NCBI RefSeq assembly: GCF_005116735.1
Contig: NZ_SWDB01000003.1
Coordinates: 1 to 64,000 of the forward strand
Reading direction: 5' to 3'
Length of the DNA stretch: 64,000 nucleotides
Origin: Thalassotalea mangrovi
GTDB taxonomy: Bacteria > Pseudomonadota > Gammaproteobacteria > Enterobacterales > Alteromonadaceae
The position numbers were made by a program, and so were the translations under genes. This document shows positions 18,901 through 26,878 of the stretch, in pieces (the first letter of the stretch is position 1; every line of letters begins with the position of its first letter). Below the pieces are notes generated by a model, which did not search any database, was not told the origin of the DNA, and worked only from the letters and a program-made list of their open reading frames with translations.

Positions 18901-19017
18901 TTCTTCTTCAACAGAAGCAGTGTTCTCTTCAGCACCGGCACTGGCCATGGTTGTGGCACCTAACACTAAAGACAGTGTTGTAGCCAACTTAGATTTTCGG
19001 AACGTCATGTTCGTCAT
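15961..19017 (-). CDS. TonB-dependent receptor for glucan oligosaccharides
   Basis: A 1018-residue outer-membrane receptor. It has a signal peptide (about residues 1-28), a TonB-box-like EVIEVTGIRGSL (about 41-52), a plug domain with DIGKFPDTNLAESLQRITGV and RVTVRGFGPDRNLVLLNGRQ, then a large beta-barrel ending in aromatic Phe (LGARYVF). This is the large-receptor type usual in Alteromonadales polysaccharide loci. It imports oligosaccharides into the periplasm using TonB-ExbBD energy. A LacI-type operator 40 bp before its start links it to the regulator at 2291. Laminarin-type substrate is inferred from GH16, GH3 and GH1. Confidence 0.93.
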   Translation of the reverse strand: MTNMTFRKSKLATTLSLVLGATTMASAGAEENTASVEEEVEVIEVTGIRGSLTKSMDIKRSAKGIVEAINAEDIGKFPDTNLAESLQRITGVAIDRDNGEGSRVTVRGFGPDRNLVLLNGRQMPTSTGGRSFDFDNIASELVTGAEIYKSSDATIATGGIGATINILTHRPLNTPGLKATVGVKAMDDSSTLEGGVTPELSGLYSNTFMDDKFGISISGSYAERESGSQQAEVGTGWRSFPARINQDWSGSNADWGGVPYENQIDRPSPTLDDSNIYSVPQTTAYRFEEQQRTRINGQLVLQYEITEDFVATVDYTHMTNEIDRQFNDVSAWYQFFPSENVWTEAEPGVFSPLYYSEDYGDAIQDFSMGASVSGTKAESNSIGLNLSWQVNDNLSLEFDYHSSEAEETPNSPYGSSNVLSTAAFIREASATDFTGTIPTLAVRGSAGITPADMQLTGGFFRNDDNRSEIDQAQLSGTYELDEFGSIDFGINMMTANKTNLAVQVQRDEWGGVGNAGDIPAEFFPEQSIQDKFDDVSGGNFENHPTMSADEFEIVDSLFMWDFESVLQYARDNYAMMVDPALAGDCGTLYCPSTNYARDTNRFVEEEITSYYVQWNYDGEIGDMPFDVHIGLRYEETEIFAESAVLDYTGATARWIGSNETVFAQPEGNSQIFLSQEGDYDHLLPNFNFNIEVTDDIILRAAYSETIGRADYSQLQGGTTVATLYSAAGADGNSGNPGLLPLESTNYDLSAEWYYDESSYVALGWFQKDVKNWIGQDRGTAELFGIYDPRNGPKVDAARAAGAGDDAAIRQYIFDNFSDNPEVYMEGGQIVIEGVPGDDLLSFNTTTPGNSDFENTFDGWEFAIQHVFWDTGFGAFANFTVVDAGDEYNNRILVNPPYDNTAVVGDTNDGVQEGISDTANFVLFYEKYGISARLAYNWRDDYLEATGNGAGAHPVYVEEYEQFDFNVSYTFQDLEGLSIFVEGINITNEYRRKHGRSEYQVLNVYQQGARYSLGARYVF

Positions 19018-19057
19018 CTGATTCTCCCCTGGGAATTAATCCCTGTTGTTTTTCTTT

Positions 19058-19071
19058 TGTAACCGCTTACA
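19058..19071 (-). promoter_or_regulatory. LacI-type operator before the TonB receptor
   Basis: TGTAACCGCTTACA is a near-perfect palindrome with half-sites TGTAA and TTACA around a central CG. Twelve of 14 positions are self-complementary. It lies 41-54 bp upstream of the receptor ATG and differs at one base from the site at 4886-4899. Confidence 0.75.
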
Positions 19072-19398
19072 TTTTTTATTTTGGATTCGCAATGGACGCG
19101 GCTTTTTATAAATTAATACGATATCTGCGATAGGTCAACAAGATTGTTATCACTTAGTTATTTTAGTGTTATCAGGACTTCCTGTTTAGAGGTGATATGA
19201 GTAATGCTGTTTACTTCGATTAACGATTATCTCAATAGCAACTTGTTTATGCGGGCAAGGCAAGGCCCGAAGGGAACTGTTGTGTTCTGGATTATCTGAA
19301 GTGGTACATTAAACTATGAGGAAGAATTGCTGGTAAATTCAAGCTTTGTGGGTAGTAGCGTCACAGATAAAATGAAAACAATGGGTGTGGTGAATAAT
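19072..19398. other. intergenic region between receptor and ADP-ribosylglycohydrolase genes
   Basis: This AT-rich divergent control region must hold the promoters of both flanking genes. Apart from the operator at its left edge I see no clear hairpin, terminator or small gene. Confidence 0.5.
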
Positions 19399-21414
19399 AT
19401 GAAAAGTTTATGCAAACGAATCTTCATGGATGTTTTTATTCTCTCCACCCTGATTCTTGTGATACCGCCAACAATGTTCGCTGCGCAGGCAAAAGACGGT
19501 GCATCAACCTTGATCATCGCTATGGATGACTACCGGGATAAAGTCTATGCGTCCTGGCTGGGGCAAATGGTCGGTAATTTTTATGGATTGCCGTATGAGT
19601 TTAAATTCCTTGAACAACCTGGACCAGATACCTTTCCCTATGGCTATGGTTCAAGCCTGGAGCGGCTTAAACAGGCAGGTGGGGCGTTTTCTGATGATGA
19701 TACCGACATTGAGTACATGTACTTACTGGCGATGGAAAACTATGGTACCGCGCCTTATTATCATCAGCTGGCAGAGACTTGGCAGCATCAGGTTCGCGAG
19801 CGGGTATGGGCAGCAAATCGTCAAGCTTTGACTCTGATGCGGGCGGGCTACACGCCCCCACTTACGGGCCATCAACATTTTAACAGTGAATGGTTTCAAA
19901 TTGACCCGCAATTAGTCAATGAAATCTGGGCGGTGACGGCGCCGGGCATGGTGCGCTATGCGGTCCAGAAAACCGATTGGGCGGCACGAATTACCAGTGA
20001 TAGTTTCGGGGTCGAGCCGGCGATGCATTATGCCGCCATGTACAGTGCGGCCTTTTACGAATCGGATATTGAAAACCTGATTAACATTGGCTTGCAGGCC
20101 CTGCCAAGAAGCTCCCGCTTTGCCGGCGTTGTCGAAGAAATGCTGGCCCTGTATCGAACCTATCCCAACAATTGGCAAATGGCGCGTCAGCAAATGGCAG
20201 GTAAATACGCCAAGCGGTTTGAATATAACCAAAACTCCTGGTATCCGATTGATGCGACGCTCAATGGAGCCTGTGCCATACTCGCCTTGCTCTATGGCGA
20301 AGGAGATTTTCAGCGTACCATGGACATGTCAGTGGCGATGGGGTTTGATGCCGACAACCAGGCCGCCACCCTGGGCGGACTGCTTGGAATCATCGGTGGC
20401 ATTAATGCGATCCCGGAATCATTATTATTTCCGCTGGGTAAACAACACTGGTCAAAACCGTTCAATGATAAATACATCAATGTAACCCGGGAAGACCTGC
20501 CGGATGCCAGTATTGTCGAGATGGCAAAGCGCATCGCCGAGCAGGGGGAGAAGGTCATTATTGCCAATGGCGGTAGTAAAATTAGCCGTGATGGTGAAAT
20601 CCTATATCACATTAATAAAGATGCCCGTTTTACCGCGCCTCTGGAGTTGCCACGAGCGCCGGTGCAGTTTATCGAAGTGAATAAAACCACAGACTTTGAA
20701 TTTTATCCGTTGTTGCATCACCAGACCCTGGACTATTTGCGTTTTTCGATTATTGATGGCGAGCTGCCCAGCGGCCTGAAACTAGAACAAAATCATATAG
20801 CAGGGGTGGCAACCAAACCGGGTCACTATCAAGTCACCATTAAAGCCGTGACGCCGGGGATGAGTATGCAGCAGCAATACGAGTTTAGTGTGCACAGTGA
20901 AAACCTGGCGAGTACGGCAGTCGCTATCATTCACAACGATCGGGATTATTCGAGAGAGGATGCCAGCATCGATTTATTACGTGATGGCATTCGCAACCTG
21001 CAGCAGGGGTTAGGGGCTCAACAAACATTTTACTCAGAGCCTCAGACCAGGGCGCCAGCAGCACCAGACAGCTACGGTTATCGTTTCGCAACGCCCCAGA
21101 GAATGTCTGCCCTGTTGTTTAACCCGGGATACGTACTTGAAGACAGTGGCTGGTATACCACATTTAACGTGCAATACCTGAACGCAGAGCAGCAATGGCA
21201 GGATGTCGAAGATCTGATAATCACACCGCACATGAGTTTACACAACAATAAATACTTACAGGGTAAAGTCATCGATCATCTGATTCGCTTTCGGCCGGTA
21301 ACCAGCAGCGCCATTCGCATTCTTGGAATACCCGGCGGCACGCAACCCGATGATCCAGGCAAGCCGAAACAATTTCAAACGGCTATTTCCGAGCTTAGTG
21401 TCCATCAGTATTGA
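19399..21414 (+). CDS. secreted ADP-ribosylglycohydrolase-family protein with Ig-like tail
   Basis: A 671-residue protein. After a signal peptide (about 1-31) comes an ADP-ribosylglycohydrolase (DraG/ARH)-type domain at about 45-340: WLGQMVGNFYGLPYEF, the metal-binding DDDTDIEYM, and the second metal motif MGFDADNQAATLGGLLG. A putative Ig-like domain follows (about 430-500; LPSGLKLEQNHIAGVATKPG), then a C-terminal beta-rich domain. ATG 19399 gives a clean signal peptide; longer frames do not. It is divergent from the TonB receptor and probably belongs to the glucan locus. The exported ARH fold may act as a glycosidase on another N- or O-glycosyl bond; ADP-ribose removal is unproven. Confidence 0.8.
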   Translation: MKSLCKRIFMDVFILSTLILVIPPTMFAAQAKDGASTLIIAMDDYRDKVYASWLGQMVGNFYGLPYEFKFLEQPGPDTFPYGYGSSLERLKQAGGAFSDDDTDIEYMYLLAMENYGTAPYYHQLAETWQHQVRERVWAANRQALTLMRAGYTPPLTGHQHFNSEWFQIDPQLVNEIWAVTAPGMVRYAVQKTDWAARITSDSFGVEPAMHYAAMYSAAFYESDIENLINIGLQALPRSSRFAGVVEEMLALYRTYPNNWQMARQQMAGKYAKRFEYNQNSWYPIDATLNGACAILALLYGEGDFQRTMDMSVAMGFDADNQAATLGGLLGIIGGINAIPESLLFPLGKQHWSKPFNDKYINVTREDLPDASIVEMAKRIAEQGEKVIIANGGSKISRDGEILYHINKDARFTAPLELPRAPVQFIEVNKTTDFEFYPLLHHQTLDYLRFSIIDGELPSGLKLEQNHIAGVATKPGHYQVTIKAVTPGMSMQQQYEFSVHSENLASTAVAIIHNDRDYSREDASIDLLRDGIRNLQQGLGAQQTFYSEPQTRAPAAPDSYGYRFATPQRMSALLFNPGYVLEDSGWYTTFNVQYLNAEQQWQDVEDLIITPHMSLHNNKYLQGKVIDHLIRFRPVTSSAIRILGIPGGTQPDDPGKPKQFQTAISELSVHQY

Positions 21415-22645
21415 CCTGGGCGGGAATCGCAGTGACCGGAGATTCAGTGCGCTGTGCTTGTTGCATTAATGAATACCCGGGCTGATAAAAGTAACTGCGC
21501 AAAAAACCGGATTCTGGCGCAATAACAAGCGGGTATGCAGACGGCACTGACCGTTGTCTGCTATCTGTTTTAGGCTGTATTGATTGTAATTTGAACCGGG
21601 TGATACCACGGTAATCCATGCTGGTGTTGAAATTGTGATAACCGTGGCGAAATTGTCGATAGGTCAAATCTACCGGCAAACTGTCTATCGCCCAGAGCGA
21701 CGCTGGGATTTGTTGACTTTGAACCATAACACCTGACACAAACTGGCCGCGAGTTGCAGTTTCCTGATTCATCCGTTGGCTTATTTCCAGGCGATTGCTG
21801 GCCGCGACGGAAGGATAATTAAACATTAAGCTTAACGCCTGCTGATCAGGAGGTAAGTATTGTGGGTCATTACTGGCGCTCATCGCTCCCAGGTTATGCC
21901 AGAAGTGGGTTTGCTTAAATTGGCTGCGTAACACCTGTTCTACTTGTTGCCACGTGTTTTCGTTGAAGCGCTCTTGCTGATGTTGCAACCACAGTGTTTC
22001 GATTGGTGAATATTGATGATGTGCTAACAGCCACTGAATCAGTATCGTTGGCGAGGATGCTTTATCTGTCTCTTTTGTTGGTATTTTACCGTGGCCGATA
22101 AACCCTTCACTGAATCCAGACAGGTTTATTTGTTGGCGAATTTGCTTTGCTGAATAGATGGCCTCGGGGTACCAGGAAAGGGTTCTTAGTAACACCATCA
22201 CATACTGGGACTTTGTGGTAATCAATTTACCCGTATAGTGACCGGACGGTTTGTCCTGCTGCTTGAGTATATATTTGAACTGGCCCTCGGTCGTGTCCTG
22301 GTAAAAAATCTGTTGATAGTTTAAATCAATGACCTGAATGCTTCGATAAGGGGCAAACTGCTCAGGCAAGGTAATGATGGCTGGGGTGGTGCGCAAATCT
22401 GCGATAGCCAGCAAATGCTGAATGCCCGGCGCTGAGTAGTCGACTGGGCTTGAAGGCACTGCCAGTGTGAACTGATTAGGGCCAGCCGCTTGCAAATGGT
22501 GCAGTACTCGTTCGGCATGGTAGATGCGGGTGAAAGTAAAGTAGTCGCTGTCTTGCAAACTTGCGCTTTGGGCCATTGTCAGGGTATTGATGGTCAGCGC
22601 CAGTATAAACATGCCGAAGCGGGGAAGTATCGGATATCTTGCCAT
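21395..22645 (-). CDS. exported protein, distantly DUF1254-like
   Basis: A 416-residue protein with an N-terminal signal peptide (about 1-25, ending TMAQSA). The segment IADLRTTPAIITLPEQFAPY followed by RSIQVIDLNYQQ (about 87-118), and KSQYVMVLLRTLSWYP (about 146-161), recall the N-terminal DUF1254 pattern, but the match is weak and from memory. It is convergent with the 19399 gene, and the coding ends overlap by 20 bp. No catalytic motif is recognised. Confidence 0.55.
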   Translation of the reverse strand: MARYPILPRFGMFILALTINTLTMAQSASLQDSDYFTFTRIYHAERVLHHLQAAGPNQFTLAVPSSPVDYSAPGIQHLLAIADLRTTPAIITLPEQFAPYRSIQVIDLNYQQIFYQDTTEGQFKYILKQQDKPSGHYTGKLITTKSQYVMVLLRTLSWYPEAIYSAKQIRQQINLSGFSEGFIGHGKIPTKETDKASSPTILIQWLLAHHQYSPIETLWLQHQQERFNENTWQQVEQVLRSQFKQTHFWHNLGAMSASNDPQYLPPDQQALSLMFNYPSVAASNRLEISQRMNQETATRGQFVSGVMVQSQQIPASLWAIDSLPVDLTYRQFRHGYHNFNTSMDYRGITRFKLQSIQPKTDSRQRSVPSAYPLVIAPESGFLRSYFYQPGYSLMQQAQRTESPVTAIPAQVNTDGH

Positions 22646-22678
22646 GCACTAAAGCATAGGGCACAACGCGGGAAAACG

Positions 22679-22706
22679 AAAAAAGCCAGCCGTTGGCGGC
22701 TGGCTT
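22679..22706 (-). terminator. Rho-independent terminator after hmgA
   Basis: AAGCCAGCCG and CGGCTGGCTT form a perfect 10-bp stem with a TTGG loop. On the minus strand the hairpin is followed by a T-run, 18 bp past the hmgA stop. Confidence 0.85.
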
Positions 22707-22723
22707 GAATGAAACTGGGGTAA

Positions 22724-24028
22724 TTAAGATTCCGCGTTAAATTTCTTGGTGATCGATTGCCAGCAGTCGATATAGTTTTGCTGGCGTTCTTTTCCGTTCA
22801 ATGCGTAAGCCGTTGGCGCAATGATATAACGAGATTCAAACATAAATGCCAGGGTATTTTCATAACGTTGCGGCTGTAGCTCAACGGTGCTGGCTTTTTC
22901 AAAAACATCCGCTTCAGGCCCATGTGGCGACATGCAATTGTGCAGACTGGCACCACCAGGGACGAAGCCATGTTCTTTGGCATCATAAACCCCTTCAATC
23001 AGGCCCATATATTCACTCATCAGGTTGCGGTGATACCAGGGCGGGCGGAAGGTATTTTCGGCTACCATCCAACGAGGTGGAAAGATCACAAAATCCAGGT
23101 TAGCGACACCAGGAGTACCCGATTGCGAGGTTAACACGGTAAAGATGGATGGATCCGGATGATCATAACTGACCGTGTTGATGACATTAAATCGGGATAA
23201 ATCGTATTTATACGGCGCCGAGTTACCGGTCCAGGCAACCACATCCAACGGCGAGTGGCCAAGTTCACAGCGGAACAGGTTGCCGTTGAATTTAGTAACC
23301 AGTTCAAAGCTACCTTCTTTATCTTCGAAAGCCGCGACTGGATACTGAAAATCACGATCATTACTATACCCGTTAGCACCAACAGGACCGCGCTCAGGAA
23401 GATGCAGCAGGTCGCCATAGTTTTCACAAAGGTAACCGCGGGCATTGTTATCCAATAGATTTACGGTAAATTTCATACCACGGGGAATCACCGCAATTTC
23501 ACCAGCAGTAACGGTTAACTTGCCGCATTCTGTGGCCAGTAACAGCTCCCCCTGTTGCGGGACGAACAAGAGTTCACCATCGGCATTACAAAAGTAACGA
23601 TCTTCCATATCCGCATTGCAGGCGTAATGATGAATGGCAATCCCGGTATGGGACGCAGCACTGCCATTAGCGGCCATGGTGATCAGGCCATCGATAAAGT
23701 CGGTGCGTTGCTCTGGAATGGCTATAGGATCCCAGCGCATCATATCCGGTGGGGTAACGGCTTCGGTAATGGGAGCGGTTCTGATTAAACCATTATCTAT
23801 CGCCTGATAGTTACCCTGTACGGCGCTCGGGCGGATACGATACATCCAGGTACGGCGGTTACTGGCGCGCGGGGCAGTAAAAGCCGTGGAACTGAATTGT
23901 TCAGCGTACAAATCGTATTTCACACGTTGCGGACTAAACTGTCCTTTAGGCAACGCACCCTCAAGGGCCTCGGTTTCGAACTCGTTACCAAACCCAGTCA
24001 TATATGTTAATGAATCGGCGACCGACAT
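22724..24028 (-). CDS. hmgA: homogentisate 1,2-dioxygenase
   Basis: A 434-residue enzyme of tyrosine and phenylalanine catabolism that opens the ring of homogentisate to maleylacetoacetate with non-haem iron. Family landmarks are [20 protein letters not shown] near the N-terminus, the [14 protein letters not shown] segment, and the iron site region [14 protein letters not shown] (His and Glu ligands) with [13 protein letters not shown] downstream. The length is typical. It stands alone: the following pathway genes (maiA, fahA) are not adjacent. A TyrR-like box lies 121 bp upstream at 24149-24166. Confidence 0.96.
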   Translation of the reverse strand: MSVADSLTYMTGFGNEFETEALEGALPKGQFSPQRVKYDLYAEQFSSTAFTAPRASNRRTWMYRIRPSAVQGNYQAIDNGLIRTAPITEAVTPPDMMRWDPIAIPEQRTDFIDGLITMAANGSAASHTGIAIHHYACNADMEDRYFCNADGELLFVPQQGELLLATECGKLTVTAGEIAVIPRGMKFTVNLLDNNARGYLCENYGDLLHLPERGPVGANGYSNDRDFQYPVAAFEDKEGSFELVTKFNGNLFRCELGHSPLDVVAWTGNSAPYKYDLSRFNVINTVSYDHPDPSIFTVLTSQSGTPGVANLDFVIFPPRWMVAENTFRPPWYHRNLMSEYMGLIEGVYDAKEHGFVPGGASLHNCMSPHGPEADVFEKASTVELQPQRYENTLAFMFESRYIIAPTAYALNGKERQQNYIDCWQSITKKFNAES

Positions 24029-24148
24029 AAAGGCTTCCTATTAGTTATTATCTTTGGTCATTAAGATTAAATACTAACTCAAAAAATCTCTGGAATTAAT
24101 GCATCATGACTAATATAAACTCGTATAACCGTAAGGTTTGGTCATTTG

Positions 24149-24166
24149 TGTAATTACAAGTTTACA
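24149..24166 (-). promoter_or_regulatory. TyrR-box-like site upstream of hmgA
   Basis: TGTAAT-TACAAG-TTTACA agrees at 11 of 12 defined positions with the TyrR/PhhR consensus TGTAAA-N6-TTTACA. Placement before a tyrosine-degradation gene fits control by aromatic amino acids. No TyrR gene is in the window. Confidence 0.55.
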
Positions 24167-24271
24167 GCGAATGTAAATAAGGAATATTAAGGGCTTATTG
24201 CTGATTTCTGCTTGCTATTTACCAATTTGCCCATAGATTATTGTTTAATTTAAGACGTTATTGCAGGTCCT

Positions 24272-25108
24272 ATGATTCACGTTACTCCTGAAAACTTTCA
24301 ACAATTGATGTTTGAAGACTCAAAGCAAAAGCTGGTTTTGGTCGTATTCTGGGCGGATCAAATTCCAGAGAGTGTGCAGATGCGCGATGCACTGGCTGCT
24401 CGCCTGGCCGGTAAAGAGCAGGCGATCACCTTTGCCGGCGTTGACTGTCAGCAACAGCAGCAAATAGCTGCACAATTTGGCATCCAAAGCCTGCCGACGG
24501 CGGTTGTGGTAAAGGATGGTCAGCCGATAGATGGTATTGCCGGACCGCAGACGGACGAATCCCTTAGTCAGTTTGTCGATAAACACTTACCTAGACCCGA
24601 AGATGAACTGTTGCAACTAGGGCAGGCAGCGTTGGCTCAGAATCAGCCTGGCGATGCAATGAATGCCTTGCAACAGGCTCACGGTTTCGATGCCGAGCGA
24701 GCGGATATCGCCCTGGCACTGGCAGACTGTTATATCCAATTGGGTAAGCTTGATGATGCCGAAACCCTGCTTGCAACCATTAAGATGGTTGACCAGGACA
24801 GCTACTTTCAATCGCTGGTGTCGAAACTGGAATTGGCGCGGGAAGCCAGTCAGTCACCAGAAATCCAGGCGTTGGAACAAAAATTACAGGCGGATCCTGA
24901 CAATATCGATATTCAGCGTCAGCTAGCGGCGCAGTACAGCCAGAATAATCGTCAGGAAGAAGCATTAGATATGCTGTTTAAGCTGTTGCAAAAGGATATG
25001 GATGACAGTGAATCTCGGAAGATATTACTCGATATTCTCGCTGCACTACCAGCAGGTGATGCATTGGCAGGCAAGTATCGCAGGAAACTGTATACGTTAA
25101 TGTATTAG
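24272..25108 (+). CDS. cnoX: co-chaperone-like thioredoxin/TPR protein (CnoX/YbbN)
   Basis: A 278-residue cytoplasmic protein: an N-terminal thioredoxin fold (about 1-108) followed by TPR-like helices (about 112-275). This is the architecture of CnoX/YbbN, a holdase that protects unfolded proteins and hands them to DnaK and GroEL. The CxxC position reads IPES (VFWADQIPESVQM), so the thioredoxin site has no cysteine and disulphide reduction is not expected. A lone Cys in VDCQQQQQ remains. It is divergent from hmgA. No operon partner. Confidence 0.88.
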   Translation: MIHVTPENFQQLMFEDSKQKLVLVVFWADQIPESVQMRDALAARLAGKEQAITFAGVDCQQQQQIAAQFGIQSLPTAVVVKDGQPIDGIAGPQTDESLSQFVDKHLPRPEDELLQLGQAALAQNQPGDAMNALQQAHGFDAERADIALALADCYIQLGKLDDAETLLATIKMVDQDSYFQSLVSKLELAREASQSPEIQALEQKLQADPDNIDIQRQLAAQYSQNNRQEEALDMLFKLLQKDMDDSESRKILLDILAALPAGDALAGKYRRKLYTLMY

Positions 25109-25187
25109 AGCTACAAGCTGTAAGCTGTAAGCGACAAGTAGTTTAAAAATATAACTAAGCTTCTGAGGCCTGAAACCTGAGACCCGC

Positions 25188-25724
25188 CTACTTTTTTAAG
25201 TAGCGCTTTAACTTTTCCAGTTTTGGGGCGACGATTATCTGGCAGTAGGGTTGGTACGGATTGGAATCGTAGTAATCCTGATGATAATCCTCGGCCCGAT
25301 AGAAGTGGGCCAGTGGTTCAATATTGGTCACTATCTTTTCAGCATATCCTCCATGTTCGTTAAGCGTCCTGATTTTTTCTATTGCTCGTCGCTTTTGCTC
25401 TTCGTTATGGGGAAAAATCGCGCTTCGATACTGACTACCAATGTCATTGCCCTGGCGATCTAACTGGGTTGGATCGTGGAGAATAAAAAAGATATCCAGT
25501 ATTTCATCGAAACTTAGTTGCTCTGCAATAAACTGGATTTGCACCACTTCCGCATGGCCGGTTGTTCCTGAACATATTTGTGCATAGGTTGGATTCTCGA
25601 CATCGCCGCCCATATAGCCGCTGATCACCTTAACGACACCGGGAACACGCTGAAAGGGTGCCTCAAGACACCAAAAGCAGCCACCGGCTAAGGTAGCCAT
25701 TTCCATATTTTCAGAGGTAGACAT
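25188..25724 (-). CDS. msrA: peptide-methionine (S)-S-oxide reductase
   Basis: A 178-residue MsrA, which reduces the S epimer of methionine sulfoxide in proteins and free methionine. The catalytic cysteine lies in AGGCFWCLEAPF (about residues 13-24), and EVVQIQF and HDPTQLDRQGNDIGSQYRS are conserved family segments. The usual C-terminal region is present. Its start overlaps a spurious upstream extension of the divergent 25816 gene. An oxidative-repair role is well supported. Confidence 0.96.
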   Translation of the reverse strand: MSTSENMEMATLAGGCFWCLEAPFQRVPGVVKVISGYMGGDVENPTYAQICSGTTGHAEVVQIQFIAEQLSFDEILDIFFILHDPTQLDRQGNDIGSQYRSAIFPHNEEQKRRAIEKIRTLNEHGGYAEKIVTNIEPLAHFYRAEDYHQDYYDSNPYQPYCQIIVAPKLEKLKRYLKK

Positions 25725-25815
25725 GGGCCGGTCTCCATTGAATCATCGTTATCACCCTGTTAAGTCATATCGGGAAAAGGTAACATTGAATCTCGATACA
25801 GGCATTATTGTTATT

Positions 25816-26037
25816 ATGGATCAACAAGAATTAATTGACGCGGTAAATCAGATTATGCCGTTTGGAAAATATCAAGGCAGGCCATTATTAAAGCTTCCAG
25901 AACCCTACCTGGTGTGGTTTAAAAGCAAGGGCTTTCCTGAGTCTAAATTGGGACGGCAGCTGGCGTTAATTTATGAAGTAAAATTAAATGGCTTAGAAAG
26001 CATGCTGATGCCGCTGTTACAGGAAGAAAATCGCTGA
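25816..26037 (+). CDS. DUF3820-family small protein
   Basis: A 73-residue protein matching DUF3820: MPFGKYQGRPLLKLPEPYLV and FKSKGFPESKLGRQLALIYE lie one after the other. The family is sometimes linked to nucleic-acid processing because of similarity to an exonuclease-associated region, but no function is established. The start at ATG 25816 gives the usual family length; a longer frame from 25723 would overlap the msrA start. Ribosome binding site weak. Confidence 0.8.
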   Translation: MDQQELIDAVNQIMPFGKYQGRPLLKLPEPYLVWFKSKGFPESKLGRQLALIYEVKLNGLESMLMPLLQEENR

Positions 26038-26187
26038 GTCGCAACACCTTGATGATTTTCTTAAAAAGTAAGTTGCCGGCCAGGTAATCGACAGCGCCTG
26101 GCCTGGAAGGACAAGACGGTGCATTATTGAATTGGCACTAGTATTCGTCCAGCGCCTACTAACCGGCTACGATTGATTATCTGTAGA

Positions 26188-26868
26188 TCAGAGGGTTGAG
26201 TGTTTGCGAATTAAGTTGTGATACACATGGTGCAGGCTGTCCAATTGCTCCCTAGCAACAGATTCGTTACTGGACAGTTGTTGAATGTTTTGATCAAGCT
26301 CGAATAATAGCTCGCGAATGTGAGTGTCTTGTACCATGCTTTGCATCCAGGTAATAGCGGCAAAACGAACCCCTGAGGTCACCGGTGTTACTTTATGCAA
26401 GCTGCTGGAAGGGTAGGTCACTGCATCGCCCGCCTTGGGTTTAATTCTCTGCTCGCCAAACTCGGTTTGAATGACTAGTTCTCCCCCCTCGTATTCTTCT
26501 GGCTCTGACAAAAATAATGTCATCGACATATCGGAACGCAGTACTTCGGCGGAATTTGGGATGCGCATAACCGCCGCGTCAACGTGATACCCGTAGGTTT
26601 CTCCCGAACTGTAGCGGTTGAAGCAGGGAGGAAATATTTTGTGTGGCAGTACTGCGGAAACGAGTTTCTCCGTTTCTCCATATTTCGCCAGTAAGGAGTT
26701 AGCAAGTTGCTGAACGGTTTTAAAACTGGCATCGGCCTGAACATTATCTTTAACGGCAGCCGCCATGCCCATGGCGGTGCCTTTACCATCTAACCACGGC
26801 ACTTGATCGAGGTGCTGACGCATCAGGTTAACTTCTTGTTTGGTTAGCAATTGCTCGATCAAGACCAT
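26188..26868 (-). CDS. piuC: Fe(II)-dependent PKHD-type hydroxylase PiuC
   Basis: A 226-residue 2-oxoglutarate/iron dioxygenase of the PiuC/YbiX family. The iron ligands are in YGYHVDAAVM (H-x-D, about residues 97-101) and SSLHKVTPV (distal His, about 158). SSGETYG and TFGEQ-like segments fit the family. It lies 10 bp after the siderophore-receptor gene, the same pairing as fiu-ybiX in E. coli, so it is probably iron-regulated from the Fur box at 29209. It is thought to help process catecholate iron chelates; the exact substrate is unknown. Confidence 0.93.
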   Translation of the reverse strand: MVLIEQLLTKQEVNLMRQHLDQVPWLDGKGTAMGMAAAVKDNVQADASFKTVQQLANSLLAKYGETEKLVSAVLPHKIFPPCFNRYSSGETYGYHVDAAVMRIPNSAEVLRSDMSMTLFLSEPEEYEGGELVIQTEFGEQRIKPKAGDAVTYPSSSLHKVTPVTSGVRFAAITWMQSMVQDTHIRELLFELDQNIQQLSSNESVAREQLDSLHHVYHNLIRKHSTL

Positions 26869-26878
26869 CTGTTTTCTC

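Noticed and set aside
25109..25187. AGCTGTAAGCTGTAAGC stretch as a regulatory repeat
   Set aside because: Only a short direct repeat with no clear link to cnoX or msrA; probably low-complexity intergenic sequence.
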